Positions 33,016 through 45,024 of a stretch of 64,000 nucleotides of DNA are shown piece by piece. Each line of letters opens with the position of its first letter. Position 1 is the first letter of the stretch. The stretch covers positions 1,019,884 to 1,083,883 of the forward strand of contig NW_024468511.1 of assembly GCF_001632365.1 (NCBI RefSeq), given 5' to 3'. Position numbers and translations under genes: made by a program. Source of the stretch: Laetiporus sulphureus 93-53 (Eukaryota > Basidiomycota > Agaricomycetes > Polyporales > Laetiporaceae). The notes under the pieces are model-generated. The model ran no database searches. It had not been told where the DNA came from and saw nothing but the letters and a program-made list of their open reading frames with translations.

Positions 33016-33560
33016 TTTGCCTCCACCTGTGCGTCGCTGCCGGGCAGAAAATCGTTGGACTCCGTCACGGATCATCTCAACCTCTTATCCGCCTCCATCT
33101 TCGCCTTTCCGGAGTTTGTACTACAATTGGCGTCATCTCGGTCCATGTTATGCGCACGTATACCCACAATGCTTCGCCGCTCGAAAGCAGCTCTGCACAT
33201 CTTCCGCCCATCTTAGCATGCAGGTACATCTGTAATATAGATTAGTATAGCAGACATTGGAATGCCGCAAGGCTGGTTGAACTGGCTATCGTGTTGAATG
33301 TATATCCCGGATGAAACGTTCTGACACTTATCTCGCGGCGGACATCTCACTCCGAGCTGTCGCATTTACCATGATCGCCTTCAGACGCTCTTGAAGCAGA
33401 GACATGGGGTGTTGAATATTTTACGAATTTCCTCTGGGTTTTGTGGCGCATCTAAGGCGTCTCTTCTAAAAGTACAGGTAGTAGAATGCAAAAAAAAATA
33501 GATCTAGCTCATCTATGGGCACCTATCATATCGTACAAACACATCCTCGTTAACGGCTCG
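33016..33560. other. Intergenic between convergent genes
   Basis: No coding signal; 3' regions of the MAPKK (+) and the coiled-coil gene (-). An A9 run lies near 33,489. Confidence 0.4.
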
Positions 33561-36500
33561 TTAGCCGCATTCAGTTAAAGGAAACTCAGCCACTTGTGGG
33601 CCTCTAGACTTGTTCTTTGGATGCATCTTCAGGAGTTGAGCGAGAGGCGCCTCCTTTCTCTTGCTCGTCGCCGGACGCGAACTCTTGTCCGACTGAACTG
33701 CAAAAGATGTCTTGGATTTCCCAACGCGAGGATTGATCAGGCCTGAAGGCGCATTGATAGGTCCGAAGAGGATCGCGCCTTCCGAGATTTCCACGTTCGA
33801 CGCATGCATGCCAAGGTCCGACATGTCGCTCTCGTCCAGATCATGCCGCATCCATCCAGGTGTCTCGAGGTCCTTCAGGATGAGCGGAGGCTCGAACGGC
33901 GTCCCTTGTAGCCCCGGAACGCGCACCTTCGCCACGCGATTGGTGATGTCCTTGAACGGAGCCGCAGGCGTCGCTCGACCCATCTTCCGCCGAAGTTCCT
34001 CGGTCAGCCTCGTGAAAGAAGCAGCCCTGCTACCGCGACCACCGTGAGCCACGGTATCATCGACCTTGGCCCTCTCGCGCTCGATGATGTGTGTCCGTTG
34101 ATTGTGCGCACCGACTCGAGTGAGGCATGCTGCGGCTGACTCCGTCTTGACTTTGTCAGCCCTGCTTGCGCGAGGAAGCTTGTTCTCGAAGATAGCCACT
34201 TGTTCTTTCAAGTGCGCGACAGTGTTCTCGAGGCCGTCCACCTTCATTCGATGGCTCTCCTTGCACATCCGTAGCTCCGCTCGGGCCTCATCCAGCGCCT
34301 CGTCCGACGCACGTTTCAACTTGATGATCGCTTCTTTGCGATATTCAAGAAGCTTGATAGCCAGCCGCTGCTCCTGACGCTCTTTCTCTGCCGAAGCGAG
34401 CTTGTTCTCCAACTGCGCGATCTGCTGCCGCGCTTCGACGTGCTGCTGATGCTGCTGCGTCTTCGCCGCAGCCAACTTCCTCTTCAGTCTATGCACTTGC
34501 TCCTTGAGCTCGACCTCCGCCTGAAGCTGTGACTCTTGCGCGCAGAGTTTGCTGATCTGCTCGTGGGCAGATTTCACTTCGTCTTCCAGCTTCTTGACCT
34601 GGTCCCTGAATGTTGTCTCGCGCTCATGATGCTCCGCGCATGCTGCCGACAGCGAACTCTCGAGTTCCTTGACCCGGTCTTGTAGAGTGCGCCTCTCGTC
34701 CTCGCGTCCAAAACACTGTGTCTCCGAGTTCGCCTCCAAAAAGTCAACTTGTTGAACGAGAGTACCGTTAACAGCCTTTAGCTCGTCAACCTCGCGACTC
34801 TTCTGCTCCAGCTTGGCGGCAAGATCCTCAGCAGTGGCATCTCCACGCTTGGTAGAAAGCTTCAGGGCCCTGCATGCGAGCTTGTATTGGCGGCAGTTCC
34901 TGTCTGCGTCGGCCAGCGCGGCTTGAGAGAGGCGAAGACGAGATTCGTGATCTTCTAATCTTTCGCTCAGCTCCCGAATTCGGCGAGTCTTAGGGGTAAC
35001 GCCGGTCCCTTGCACGAGTTCGTTCCGCTCCTCGTTCTCATCCTGCGAAACGTTTCCCTTGGTTCCTTGCTTCTTGACTTCGGTGTTGGCTCCATCGTTC
35101 TCCTTGCGAAAAGCGAAAGCCATAACTACAGCGCGGTCCTTGAGGTCTGCCACCTCCTTTTGCAGGCAGCGGACGTGCGCTTCGAGCCCCATCTTGATGG
35201 TGTTCTTGATGGTCTCGGCACACAGAAGGTCGCTATGGGCGTTAGCAAGGTCGTTCGAGCATGCATTTAGCGCACGCTTCAGCTCGTCCCCCTTCGTCTT
35301 GAAATCATCCTCCTTCGCGGCACCATCCAGTCGAAGGGCGAACACCTTGTGCAACAGGTTCTCCCTCTGAAGTTGAAGACGGTCTATATGAGCCTTGTAC
35401 CGTTCTACGTCCTCCTTGTGCCTGGCGGATGCGTCATCGCGCTCCTTGAGCAGCTGATCCCGGTGTTCGATCGTCTTGCGGTGCGCTAAACGTTCCTCCT
35501 GGAGCTCCGCGATCTTGCGATCTTGAACATAGCGTTGTTCCTCTGCCTTCAAAACCACACCTTGGAAGTTCGGGAGCGTCACCGAAAGCTCTTCGATGCG
35601 GGCATCCCGCACTTTCGCGTCCTGAGTCGTCCGCTCCGAGTCACCATGGACGACCGTCAACGACTCGTTCGAGTAGGCCAGTCGCGCCTCTGCTCTGGTG
35701 GACCAGACATCCCTGGTGTTGATGACGGGAATTGTGCGGGGAGTGGAGAAACAAATGATGTTTTCCGGAGTGGAAGTCAGGCAAGTGTGTATCTTGGCCA
35801 GCTGCAGACCACCGTCGGCGAAGGGGTTTTCCACCTTCGAAATGTCTTGACGCGCCTCTGCTAGCAACGTTGTCAAGTCTGAAACGATGGTGCTGCCTTC
35901 GGATAAGTCAGCATCGGAAGATCCACCATGTTCGACGACTCGGAGCACCGTTGGTTCTTGCACATCATGCACAGAGTCTAGAAGGGACAGACATTCGACA
36001 CTGTTTGCTTCATCCTCTTCTTCATTCTTCCCTTTCTTTGTTTGCGATTGAGACTATAAAACTTTGAGCTAGCAGTATATGGAGATACGTCAACACATAC
36101 CAGCGTGATGTCTGTTGATCGTGTAAAGATGCTAGTACCCGAAGTCGCCCAACATTGCCAAGCAGGGAATCGGAGCACAGCATGTACCAGCAAGACAAGC
36201 AACAACCCAGATACCAACAGAGCAGTCAGCTGTAGGGTTATGAATGTCTTCGATGGCGGTCCATAAATGTCGTCCAGGGTGGCTTTGCAGACGGAGACAA
36301 TCCACGCAGCATTGAGACCATGAAGGACAGCCCGCACAGAATGGACAATTCTTGCGGGAATGAGCGAGATCCAGCGGCAGAGGACAGGTCCGACTGGTGG
36401 CACGGTCGTCCGAGGGAATCTGCCTGACTGAATTCGAACACGGCGCAGCCGTGTAATGACCTTGAGCACAAGAGCAGCCAGAAGCAGCGCCGGTCCATAG

Positions 36501-36634
36501 GCTAGTCCTGGAGCGAGGTGTACCCGAGTGTCGATGTCGTCCAGCGTAGAGACTAGAACCCCGAGGTGGCCAGGAGTCCTACCGGACGACAAGAAGAGCG
36601 CGAGAGTAAGATTGTTGTTGTTCAGGTTCTGCAT
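33561..36634 (-). CDS. Membrane-anchored long coiled-coil protein
   Basis: Two minus-strand exons (36634-36101 and 36053-33561) join in phase across a 47-nt intron to 1008 residues. Exon 1 carries two hydrophobic segments: LAYGPALLLAALVLKVI near residue 50 and LQLTALLVSGLLLVLLVHAVL near 140. Exon 2 is mostly coiled coil (about residues 330-750, Glu/Lys/Gln-rich heptads). A basic Ser/Arg-rich tail follows with PAAPFKDITNRV, EPPLILKDLETPGWMR and ESDMSDLGMHASNVEIS, and the stop is at 33561. I do not recognise the family. The layout fits a tether or scaffold anchored in an internal membrane with a long cytoplasmic or nuclear rod. A shortened, inverted pseudogene copy lies at 46,300-47,745, and it too links the membrane part to the coiled coil, which supports the two exons being one gene. 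Confidence 0.8.
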
Positions 36635-37481
36635 GAGGTAGTCGATGGGAAAGGGGATGATGGAGACAAAGGGGGATTTATACCTCTGGAGGCTGACATG
36701 CCAGGCTCGTCAGCCTCCAGGCCCGATTAAAATGATTCAACCAAGTGTCATTAGGGCATCAGTTCGAGCTACAGTCCAAGATATCTGCTTTAGTAGCCTC
36801 ATACGGTTTCACCAATCCATAGGCGCAGGATTCGCCTCGAAACAGAGGGCAGAAGGTCGGATTACGATGGAGCATTTTAGAATCGATCGGGCGGCAAGAG
36901 CTGTCCAGTAGCGTAAATCACGTGATCGCGTTGCACATTGCGTTCCGGTGTGCTCCGCACTTAAGTGATTGTGGCGCATGGCGTCGGTGCACACCAGCAT
37001 CATCTCAATTTGCGGGGATTTTGGGCGACGAAGAAAATTGCAGGCGAATCAAAATACGATATTTCGAGCTGCATCATCAGGCGGATGATCCAGCCCGATA
37101 CGATGGACTAGTTACTGACTTGGGAGATCTGGACCTCCTTGGGGCCCAGTCCACGGCCAAGTGATCGTCACTGAAAGTTCCTCGTATGAATGGTCCCTGA
37201 GACTCAATACCTAGCTTTCACTAGCTTTCATGTGAATCGTTGCGGTTGAGGCTTCGTTGGATTAGTTTAATGAGTTGATCATGTTCCGTGTTTAGTAGAG
37301 TGAGAGGAGCGATTGAATGGACAGAAGCAAAAGTGACTGAAATCACCGCCTCCGGGCCAGCTAAAGCCTGTAACGCCGAGTACGGACAAGCATAAGTACT
37401 GCTCACTCTATCACCACCTTCCCCACACCTCTCCCCCGCATTCTGAACCTGCGACCCAACCTTTCGCTCTGTGCAACGCAA
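36635..37481. promoter_or_regulatory. Divergent intergenic region with inverted repeat
   Basis: 847 bp between the start codons of the coiled-coil gene (-) and the UBA gene (+). It contains a perfect 12-bp inverted repeat (36,686-36,697 and 36,709-36,720); otherwise nothing I can name. Confidence 0.45.
36686..36720. repeat. Perfect 12-bp inverted repeat, 11-nt spacer
   Basis: CTGGAGGCTGAC at 36,686-36,697 and its exact reverse complement at 36,709-36,720. It lies 52-86 bases upstream of the coiled-coil gene's ATG, so it is probably in its 5' UTR or core promoter. Confidence 0.85.
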
Positions 37482-37859
37482 ATGGCTTCGGCTGAAAAGA
37501 TAGATCAACTACTCGGCCTCGGAATACCAGAGAAGACGGCGAGATTCGCGCTCGAGGTGAACCGATTCTCCCAGGGTCAATTCCATTCGCGTTCTCACAC
37601 ATGCATCACAGAACAAGGGGGGAAACGTGCAGGAAGCTGCTAAATATGTATGTGTTCGTCTTCCTTTATCGTCTAGAGCGTTCTTTCGCTGCCTGCCGCT
37701 GAGCTTGGCAACGACTACCCGCGCTCATCTCACGCTACATGTCCCATCAAACACCGTGCTAATTGACATCGTTGCATTCGCACAGGTTTTGTCTGGAGAA
37801 GCCGAGGTGAGCCTTTCCACATCTTTCCATCGCCCTTCCATCAGCACCCTCTCCCATGA
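37482..37859 (+). CDS. UBA-domain microprotein overlapping the next gene
   Basis: Four small exons (37482-37556, 37612-37647, 37786-37806, 37845-37859) encode a 48-residue protein that is almost nothing but a UBA domain: LLGLGIPEKTARFALE, NKGGNVQEAAKYVLSGEAE. The MGF/Y-type loop is LGI here and the second helix has the usual NVQEAAKYVL. UBA domains bind ubiquitin. The TGA stop (37857-37859) overlaps the ATG of the stress-protein gene in the form ATGA. The last intron is only 38 nt; unspliced, the frame would run on to 37,941. An in-phase alternative (37807-37888 removed) would fuse the UBA domain to the downstream protein. Which transcript exists cannot be decided from sequence. Confidence 0.6.
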
Positions 37860-40016
37860 CCGACATTCCGCGCAAACGATCGTACTGGAAGACCAAGTAC
37901 GGGTCTGCATCGAGGGATTCCACTCTGCCGTCGCCACGTGAAGGCAAGCAGCTGGATTACCCCCTGAGTAGTGCAACCTCATCGGCGTCCAGCTCGACTG
38001 TTACCTTGCCCTTTCAGCGATCCAACTCGGTCTCCTCAGTCTCCTCTTCCATCCCATCACGCCCTGGCACCCCTATCGGTGCCCCGAAACGTATCAATTC
38101 CTGCAATGTGCTGACCAAGGACGACGCTGATTCACAGAATGCCCTCTCTCTCACGGCTTCAAACATTCCGACGACCTGCAAGGCTGCCGAGCCCACCGCT
38201 CGCGCAAGTAGCGGCTCGTTCTCAAGAATGTCGCTCAGCTCGATGATGGGCGGGTTGTCATCGCTCTCTCTGAGTCGCAGCGGGAACGACGACAAAGAGC
38301 GAGGGCGCTCCGAGAAGAAGGATAGCAGGTCGAATGCGTTCCGCTCTAGCTCCTTCTCGGGTTCGAGTGACGCGCAGGATGGCCTAAGCGCACGCACTCG
38401 TAGCCAGTCACCGTTCCGTCTGCGCCGCGGCCGAACACGCGACACGTCGCCCGTCGTTGAGGCTCTGTCTGTTTCTGATGCCGAGTCTGACACCGAAGTG
38501 TCACATATTCGCCCACGCAACGCATTCTCACTTTCTGCGACATCTGATGACGAGTCCGCGGATGAAGAAGCGGAGGATGACGAGGGATCAGAGGAGTCCT
38601 GGAGCGACGACGACCAGCTTGACCCCGTCACGGAACGCAACACCGAGCGCAACGCGCTGATACCTGCTGATCTCACCGACCACGACACTGTCGACGTGCC
38701 CGACCCGCTTGGCGAGGGTGTTAATGTTGTCGTGCCGCCGGAACCCTACTTCCCCAGTACGTTGAACTCAAGCACACATGGTCCACGCAGGCGCAAGTCG
38801 GTGAGGCCCGACCCGTTGCATTTCCAGACTTCGCGGCCGGTGTTCCAGCGCGACCGTTGTACGATCACGATCACCCATGGCGATCCTGCACGTGTTTTGG
38901 AGGAGACTGGACGCAAACCCAAGCGCTATGTGCTTGCGAGCGATCTGAGTGACGAGAGTCGTTACGCGCTCGAGTGGGGTATCGGCACTGTACTGCGAGA
39001 CGGTGACGAGATGTGCGTATTAAAATCATTATCCCACATGCCATACAGATACTGAATGAGTGAGTGATTAGGTTGATTGTAACGGTCATTGAGAACGAAA
39101 GCAAGAGTACGTCTTTCCGCAATATCACGACCCCCTATAACCTGATGAAATCATGATAGTCGACCCTTTGATACCCAACCCCTCGGATCGTGCGACGAAG
39201 TTGCGTAGCCAGCAGGAAGTGAGCGTCATGTAGCTCTTTTTTTGCGTTCGTCGCCTCTAACCCTACGTTGCATCAGCGTCAAGCCCTCGCATACATTCTC
39301 GTTCGACAGGCCACTAGCCTTCTGCAGCGCACGCGCCTTCATGTTACAGTATCCTGCCAGGCTTGGCATGCGAAGAACAGTCGGCACATGCTTCTCGGTG
39401 AGGCGGGGGATTCATGCCTCGGGCCCGTCGCTGACACACTATTACCATGCAGACATTGTTGACTACTATGAGCCCACAATGCTCATTGTAGGTTCCCGAG
39501 GTTTGGGCAACCTCAAAGGGTCAGTCTCTCTGGAATCACTTTCGCCATCACAAATTTGATGATCGGTCTGGTTATTCAGGATCTTGCTCGGTTCAACGTC
39601 GCACTATCTTATCCAGGTAAGAGGTCATCTACATTGCATAACATTGTTTAACAATCATGTTTCTCTCAGAAATGTTCTGTTCCGGTCATGGTGGGTCTAT
39701 TCGTTACTGTTTGTGATATCGTCATTCTCATCCGCTGCGATAGGTCGCACGTCGCAGACTCAAGCGTCCCCCGAGGCGCTCTGCACATCTTGCGCCTCAT
39801 CGTGCTCGTGTCTCGCTTGCACAAGCTGCAGGCGTCGATCGCGTGGCACCCAAGGTGGACCAGGACGTCGCCGAAATGCGAGATCAGATTGAGCGAGAGA
39901 ACGAGGAGAGCAGGGCGAGGGCTGCGTCAGGCGCGCCTCCCCAGGTCGAGGTCGAGGAGGATCCGGATCTGGAACTCGACGATCAGCTTGGGCGGAAGGT
40001 AGCGGGAACCGAATGA
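37856..40016 (+). CDS. Universal stress protein (UspA domain) with long disordered N-terminus
   Basis: Eight exons give 589 residues: 37856-39012, 39070-39104, 39160-39218, 39277-39397, 39453-39519, 39580-39616, 39670-39690, 39744-40016, all in phase. Residues 1-340 are Ser/Arg/acidic-rich and disordered. The UspA domain starts at KRYVLASDLSDESRYALEW and ends with the ATP-binding signature GSRGLGNLKGILLGSTSHYL (G-x2-G-x9-G-S/T) and KCSVPVMVARRR. The C-terminal 80 residues are charged. Fungal proteins of this build bind nucleotide and respond to stress; a specific partner is unknown. The start overlaps the stop of the UBA microprotein. Exon 7 is only 21 nt. Confidence 0.88.
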
Positions 40017-40495
40017 ACTGGCATGTTAGAAGCAAGGCCTTTATTGTGAATGAATGTCGGACCAACTCGAACGCGTAAAAAACCGTGTTGAACTTAGACA
40101 TAGTTTGTTTCTTGCCATTTGGGGGTGGTCTAGTAGTGCTCTCCGAACTGTATGACATTCCAAACTTAATCCTATGACGCGGTGTATTCTCCGACTGTAG
40201 GATGCTTCAGTAAAGTAGTTGTGTCGCTTAGGGATACTCGTGGTTCCGCAGCATCTCGTGGTACATCAACTGCTGCCCTACGTACTGCGAACCGTGCCGT
40301 ATGCCGAGCCATTGGTAGGAGAATGATGCTACTCAACGTTTGACGACGGCCTCGACGTACGTGCTCGCGGTGACCATAAAACTTGTCGTATCCACGGACG
40401 AAATGCCAGCATGACTTTTGGAAGGTGCATGCACTTAGCTTGTTGGCGCATGCACACAATATCGAGGAGGATATATCCGCTCCAGTCTTGACCCA
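40017..40495. other. Intergenic between convergent genes
   Basis: No coding signal recognised; 3' regions of the stress-protein gene (+) and PET127 (-). Confidence 0.4.
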
Positions 40496-43400
40496 CTAGA
40501 CGTCAGCCAAGTCGCTACTTTGTGACTGGTCCCGGTGGTCCGCGAAGCCCTCTGACATATACCCCCATATTCCGCCCCATATGGCAGAATGCTCCCTGTC
40601 GGCATGTAACGTTGCAGCATCGGAATTCCCGTCGTTATTGACAGAGTTATGAAGTCCAAGGGCTGCCGGGGATGGCTCATCGGCCACATAGTCGGTAAAG
40701 ACTTGACTGTCTTCGGAATGTGAGCTCTCCGTGACGTTATCTGTCACCCGTGCAGAATAATTGCCCCATATGTCGCCCCATATTGCAGGATGTTCTTCCG
40801 CAACTGTCGCAATAGGAGTCATGGTGGAAGGCTCTTGAGGCTCTGGAGTCTCTGGAGCTGAATGAAGCTGCTCTTCGTGCTCCTCTTCCTCTATGAAGTC
40901 ATTGTGAGAATGCTTTCTGATCCTGGGAGCATTGGCCAAAGGGTCAATATGGGCCAGATCGATATCTTGACTATGCTCGACTCTCTCGTTCAAATTAAGC
41001 CCATATTTGTATATGAGCAGCTGCCGGTCGAAAGCGGCACGGCGCTTGGCGCGAACCTCGTTCTGCGAAAGCGACGACTTGGTGATCGAATAGCCGACCG
41101 TCCCTGCGGAACAAGATAGGCCCAATTAAGCATTGTAGCGGTAAGCTGCCAAGAACGTATACATACATGTCCGGTCGGTGGACTCAACCGCTGCGGACCC
41201 TGAAACCTTCTCCATGTCAAGATAGTTGATGACCTTGACGTCGAGCTGCATCACTGGCTTATCGTCGCCCTCCCAGATCCTTGGCTCGATCCAGATGTGC
41301 ATCATATGGCCGGATTCTTGAGTCTCCCATGTGCAGTTTATGGACTAAGATGCGCATGATGAATCATCCGTCATGGTCGACAGGGTGTTCAATGGGGGGT
41401 TAAACGCACTTTCTCCGGGAAGTAGAGCACAATCTCTTCGAAAATCTTGTTTAGCAGGCCAACGCACTTGATGAAGACGCGTGCGCCCTCAGTGTGGCCG
41501 AATAGGCGCATGTCCATCTCCTCGAGAGGAATATACTGGAAGCCGAAGATCTCTGCCGTGTTATGGTATGCGACGAAGACACCATCCATATTGCCTATGC
41601 GTGCCTGGAAGCTTCATAGTTCATCAGTTAAATGAATAATGTTACAAATCGAAAGCTCTTACATACCTGTACTTGAGAAAAGCCGAACGTATGAGGTCAT
41701 AGTACTCCTTCTCGAAACTTTCTCTTGCGCCCTGAACAGTGCGAATCTGATAATCTGCATAAACCTATGGGCCCCATCAGATAAAAAGGTCACTCGTGCG
41801 GACATTGTAACTAACCCGCCAATTCTGCAAGTCATACCGGATAGGCATCGCAGCGCGTGTTTTGATGTCGAAGACACCCGTCCCTGGCAGATGCGGGTAA
41901 TGGCAATCAAGCTGCGCTCGCATCATGAATTTACCGTACTATGCGGAATTATGAGTGAGCAATAGATTCAATGAATGTATTTTTTTCGACAACCCACTTT
42001 GGCGTAGCGGTAGGCCGTCTTCTGAGCAGCGTGGTCGAGAGGGAGGGGTACTGGAGTGCCTCTCATGAGTGTTTTGTTGAATTCTTCCAACGGCGTCGTA
42101 AAGAACTTCTCGAGCAGAATACCCTAGGATGGACCAATTGTCATTCAGACAATCATACGCATATCATGATGCAACGTACGAGCTGGGAAAGGATCGTCTC
42201 GCTCTTTCCGAGACGTGCCGCATCGGAATCGGTCGCGTACACACCATCACGATAACTCAAACTGACAGAGACAGGCATGCGCTGGCCCGGAGTGAAGTTT
42301 TTGGGCTGATACATTGATTGCCTTCCATGAACGGATACCTCAGAACGAAGAACACGTCAGACATACCTCTTTCTGGAATGAACCGCTCAGCGCGCTGGTA
42401 TCGATAGGCTTTTCTCCAGAAAGTAGGAGGTAGATCTGACTCAGCATTCCGGTTAGAGATGATGTCGAGCCTGCAAACGAACATCCATGTCCCCGCGCGT
42501 TACGTAGCAGGTCCTATCTGTAGTCAGCGAAGCAGGAAAGATAGCGCCTCCTAAAGGACGCACTTCATCGGAAGAACTGGTCACAAAGCCCTCAACACGC
42601 TCAAATGCGAATTTATCAACATCAGGAATGCTCTTCAGCCATGTGGGGTAGTTATAAAACTGCGACCGGGGTTCTTGCAGCCACTGTACTCCGGAACTAT
42701 GAAGGTAGCTCGTCATAGCTCAGATTACAACATAATGGGCTTTACTATACCTGGTGAGGACCCGATTGAGACCATGCGTCAGCTTAGGGATGGTGTTCAA
42801 TGAGAGAGGCGCAACGTCTGGGGGATTGTTGAAGACAGCATGATGCATCAGAAGCAGCTGCAGACTGACCTTCCAGTGCACTGCCCTCAAGGTCAGACAG
42901 CATGCCCTCTGTATGACGCATGTAGAAGGGCAGTTTTTCCTTTGTCTTCTGGTTCGGTGCTGTGATGGCATCTAATCCGGAGAATAGGGCGCGAGTATCA
43001 GAGACCAATACCAAGAAAGATGTAAAGACATGAGAAATACGTGCCGTCCTCGCTTTCGCTTTCAGCTGATACTTCCTCCCGTTTTACTGTCGACAGAGGT
43101 ATAGCGGCAATTCATTGGAGTGCATTCGGTGTACTCACATTTCGCAACAAGCGAGGCAGCGCTCTGTTTCTCTAGAAATTCCGTGAATGCGTTTCCCGTG
43201 CTCTTCTTTTTCTTCGTGCCCTGGCTTCCACCATTCTTCTTGGGAGTTGCCTTCTGCAGCTCCCGGAGAAGGATATCGGCAGTGGATCTGTTACGCGCAA
43301 GGTGCTTCGATATGGCCGCTATCCGCCCGGTGGAGCCTCCAATGAGTCGCTCGATGGCCTTGACTATGTCCGCGGGGAGTGGTGTATCGTCGGTCTTCTT

Positions 43401-43496
43401 AGAATGCTTCTTGGACCTCCAGGACGCGAAACGGAGACCAAGCGCAGGCGATCGTCGAGAGAGAGCACAAAGAGATACATCGAACGCGCGAAGCAT
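40496..43496 (-). CDS. PET127: PET127-like mitochondrial RNA-processing protein
   Basis: A minus-strand gene of about ten exons. The N-terminus (MLRAFDVSLCALSRR, basic, no acids for 30 residues) is a good mitochondrial presequence; an in-frame ATG 27 bases earlier (43,523) is possible. Further blocks: GILLEKFFTTPLEEFNKTL (about 42,110), GVFDIKTRAAMPIRYDLQNW (about 41,850), GARESFEKEYYDLIRSAFLKYR, ARIGNMDGVFVAYHNTAEIF and GFQYIPLEEMD (41,700-41,520), and VMQLDVKVINYLD (about 41,240). These match Pet127, a mitochondrial membrane-associated protein needed for 5' processing and turnover of mitochondrial RNAs in yeast and related to PD-(D/E)XK nucleases. The C-terminal exon (41,110-40,496) holds a long acidic tail with a repeated EHPAIWGDIWG / EHSAIWGGIWG peptide. 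Confidence 0.88.
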
Positions 43497-43749
43497 CACC
43501 TGCGGGCAGGCGTTGCAGGACAAAGGCGCGTCGTGTGATGGGTGTGGCTGGGTGCTGGACGGCAGAGAGGACGTCGAGAAAAACGAGATCTACGGCCAGA
43601 TCCAGTGATCGAACGACGAGGTGGCACTTCTCAGCGCTTTGTCTCGGCTTCGACTTCACAAGCAACATCTTGCACGCACCCGCAGACCCATTCCGCCCGT
43701 CCTGCTGTCCGTTGAGCAAGTGCCGCCTGTGCCTTTTGCTTGCTGATAC

Positions 43750-44929
43750 ATGTCATCGGTCTTCTCCTCGTTTCTTCAGTGGCTTAGCGGGTGAGTAGTA
43801 GTGGTTGCAGCGCACCTACCGCTTGCTGCGGCGGGCTAAATGCGAACATGCGGTTTCAGGCTCTTCTTCTCTAGCACGGCAGAAATTGCCGTTGTAGGGC
43901 TGCAAGTACGAGCGAGAGCTTTTTGGAAGCGAGGATTCCAAACCGTGCTCATGGTTATGTTAGGCGTCAGGGAAGACTTCATTCGTGAATGTAATAGGGT
44001 CGGGCCAGGTAGCTACCATGGTTGCCTTTCTCGCAGGAGCGCGTTCGTCCTTAAACGGAACCGCTGCAGTGGAGTGAGGAAGTCGTGCCTACGATTGCAT
44101 TCAACTTCCGAAAAGTTCGGAAAGGGAACGTCACGCTCAAGATATGGGATGTTGCTGGTACGGGGCTGTTGATAGTCTCGGACGAGTCCTGAGTACCAAT
44201 CAATGCATACCACAGGACAGCCAAGATACAGATCGATATGGGAACGTTACTGTAACGGAGTGGATGCGATAGTGTGAGTAAAGCCCCCGTTTTTGTCAGC
44301 TTGGATCATTTGAAGGTTTTGTCGTCCTCAGGTTTGTAGTAGACTCCGCAGACGTACGTCAAGTATTGTCCTGGAATATCGACTAGTTGCTGAGGGTACT
44401 ACAGAAAGAAAAGTTTGATATCGTACGATTCGAACTACACCAGCTCCTAGCACAGCCTACCTTGACTGGCGTACCACTTCTCGTGGTGAGTGTACAATGT
44501 TCTTCTGTAGGTGGTATAAGATCACTGATTTATATGGTAGCTCGGCAACAAGAACGATCTCGAGGGTCATGCAATTGTGAACGAATTGATCAAGGCCTTG
44601 TATGTGTTATATGGGTTTTTTACGCCCCTGAAAGCTGATTTTGCTCCAGGCAACTAGACAAGATACAGAACAGACCGGTGTCGGTGAGTTTCTGAAATCT
44701 GAGTTGCGTACAGCATTTTGAATGCCGGTGTCTCGACTGATATTCTAGTGCTACTCGGTATGTGTGTGGTACTGCTCCATTCGTTCGCGCAGCTTTAAGG
44801 CTTTCTCTTCCAGTGTTCGATGAAGAGCCAACACAACCTGTGAGTGATGTTCCGGGAAGACAGAGCATGCGTAGCTGATCAGGCCTCAGAGACATCGTAC
44901 TGCAGTGGTTGGCAGGCCGCAGCCATTGA
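43750..44929 (+). CDS. ARL8: ARL8 small GTPase
   Basis: Twelve tiny exons give 182 residues: 43750-43790, 43860-43905, 43964-44008, 44070-44157, 44216-44273, 44332-44353, 44405-44485, 44541-44599, 44650-44683, 44749-44757, 44814-44839, 44890-44929. The P-loop [12 protein letters not shown] (27-38), switch [19 protein letters not shown], guanine motif GNKND and C-terminal NLDIVLQWL are those of ARL8, the Arf-like GTPase of lysosomes/vacuoles and late endosomes. The N-terminus ([17 protein letters not shown]) lacks a Gly2 myristoylation site but is amphipathic, as in ARL8. Exon 10 is only 9 nt (Cys-Tyr-Ser). Its 3' end faces that of RPN13, 95 bp away. Confidence 0.92.
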
Positions 44930-45024
44930 ATGGTGTATACTGGCCTACGGGACATTGTATGTCAATAGATGTACAACATCGTGTAATCATGACTGGGAAT
45001 GGATGATATTACAGGATCGGTCAT

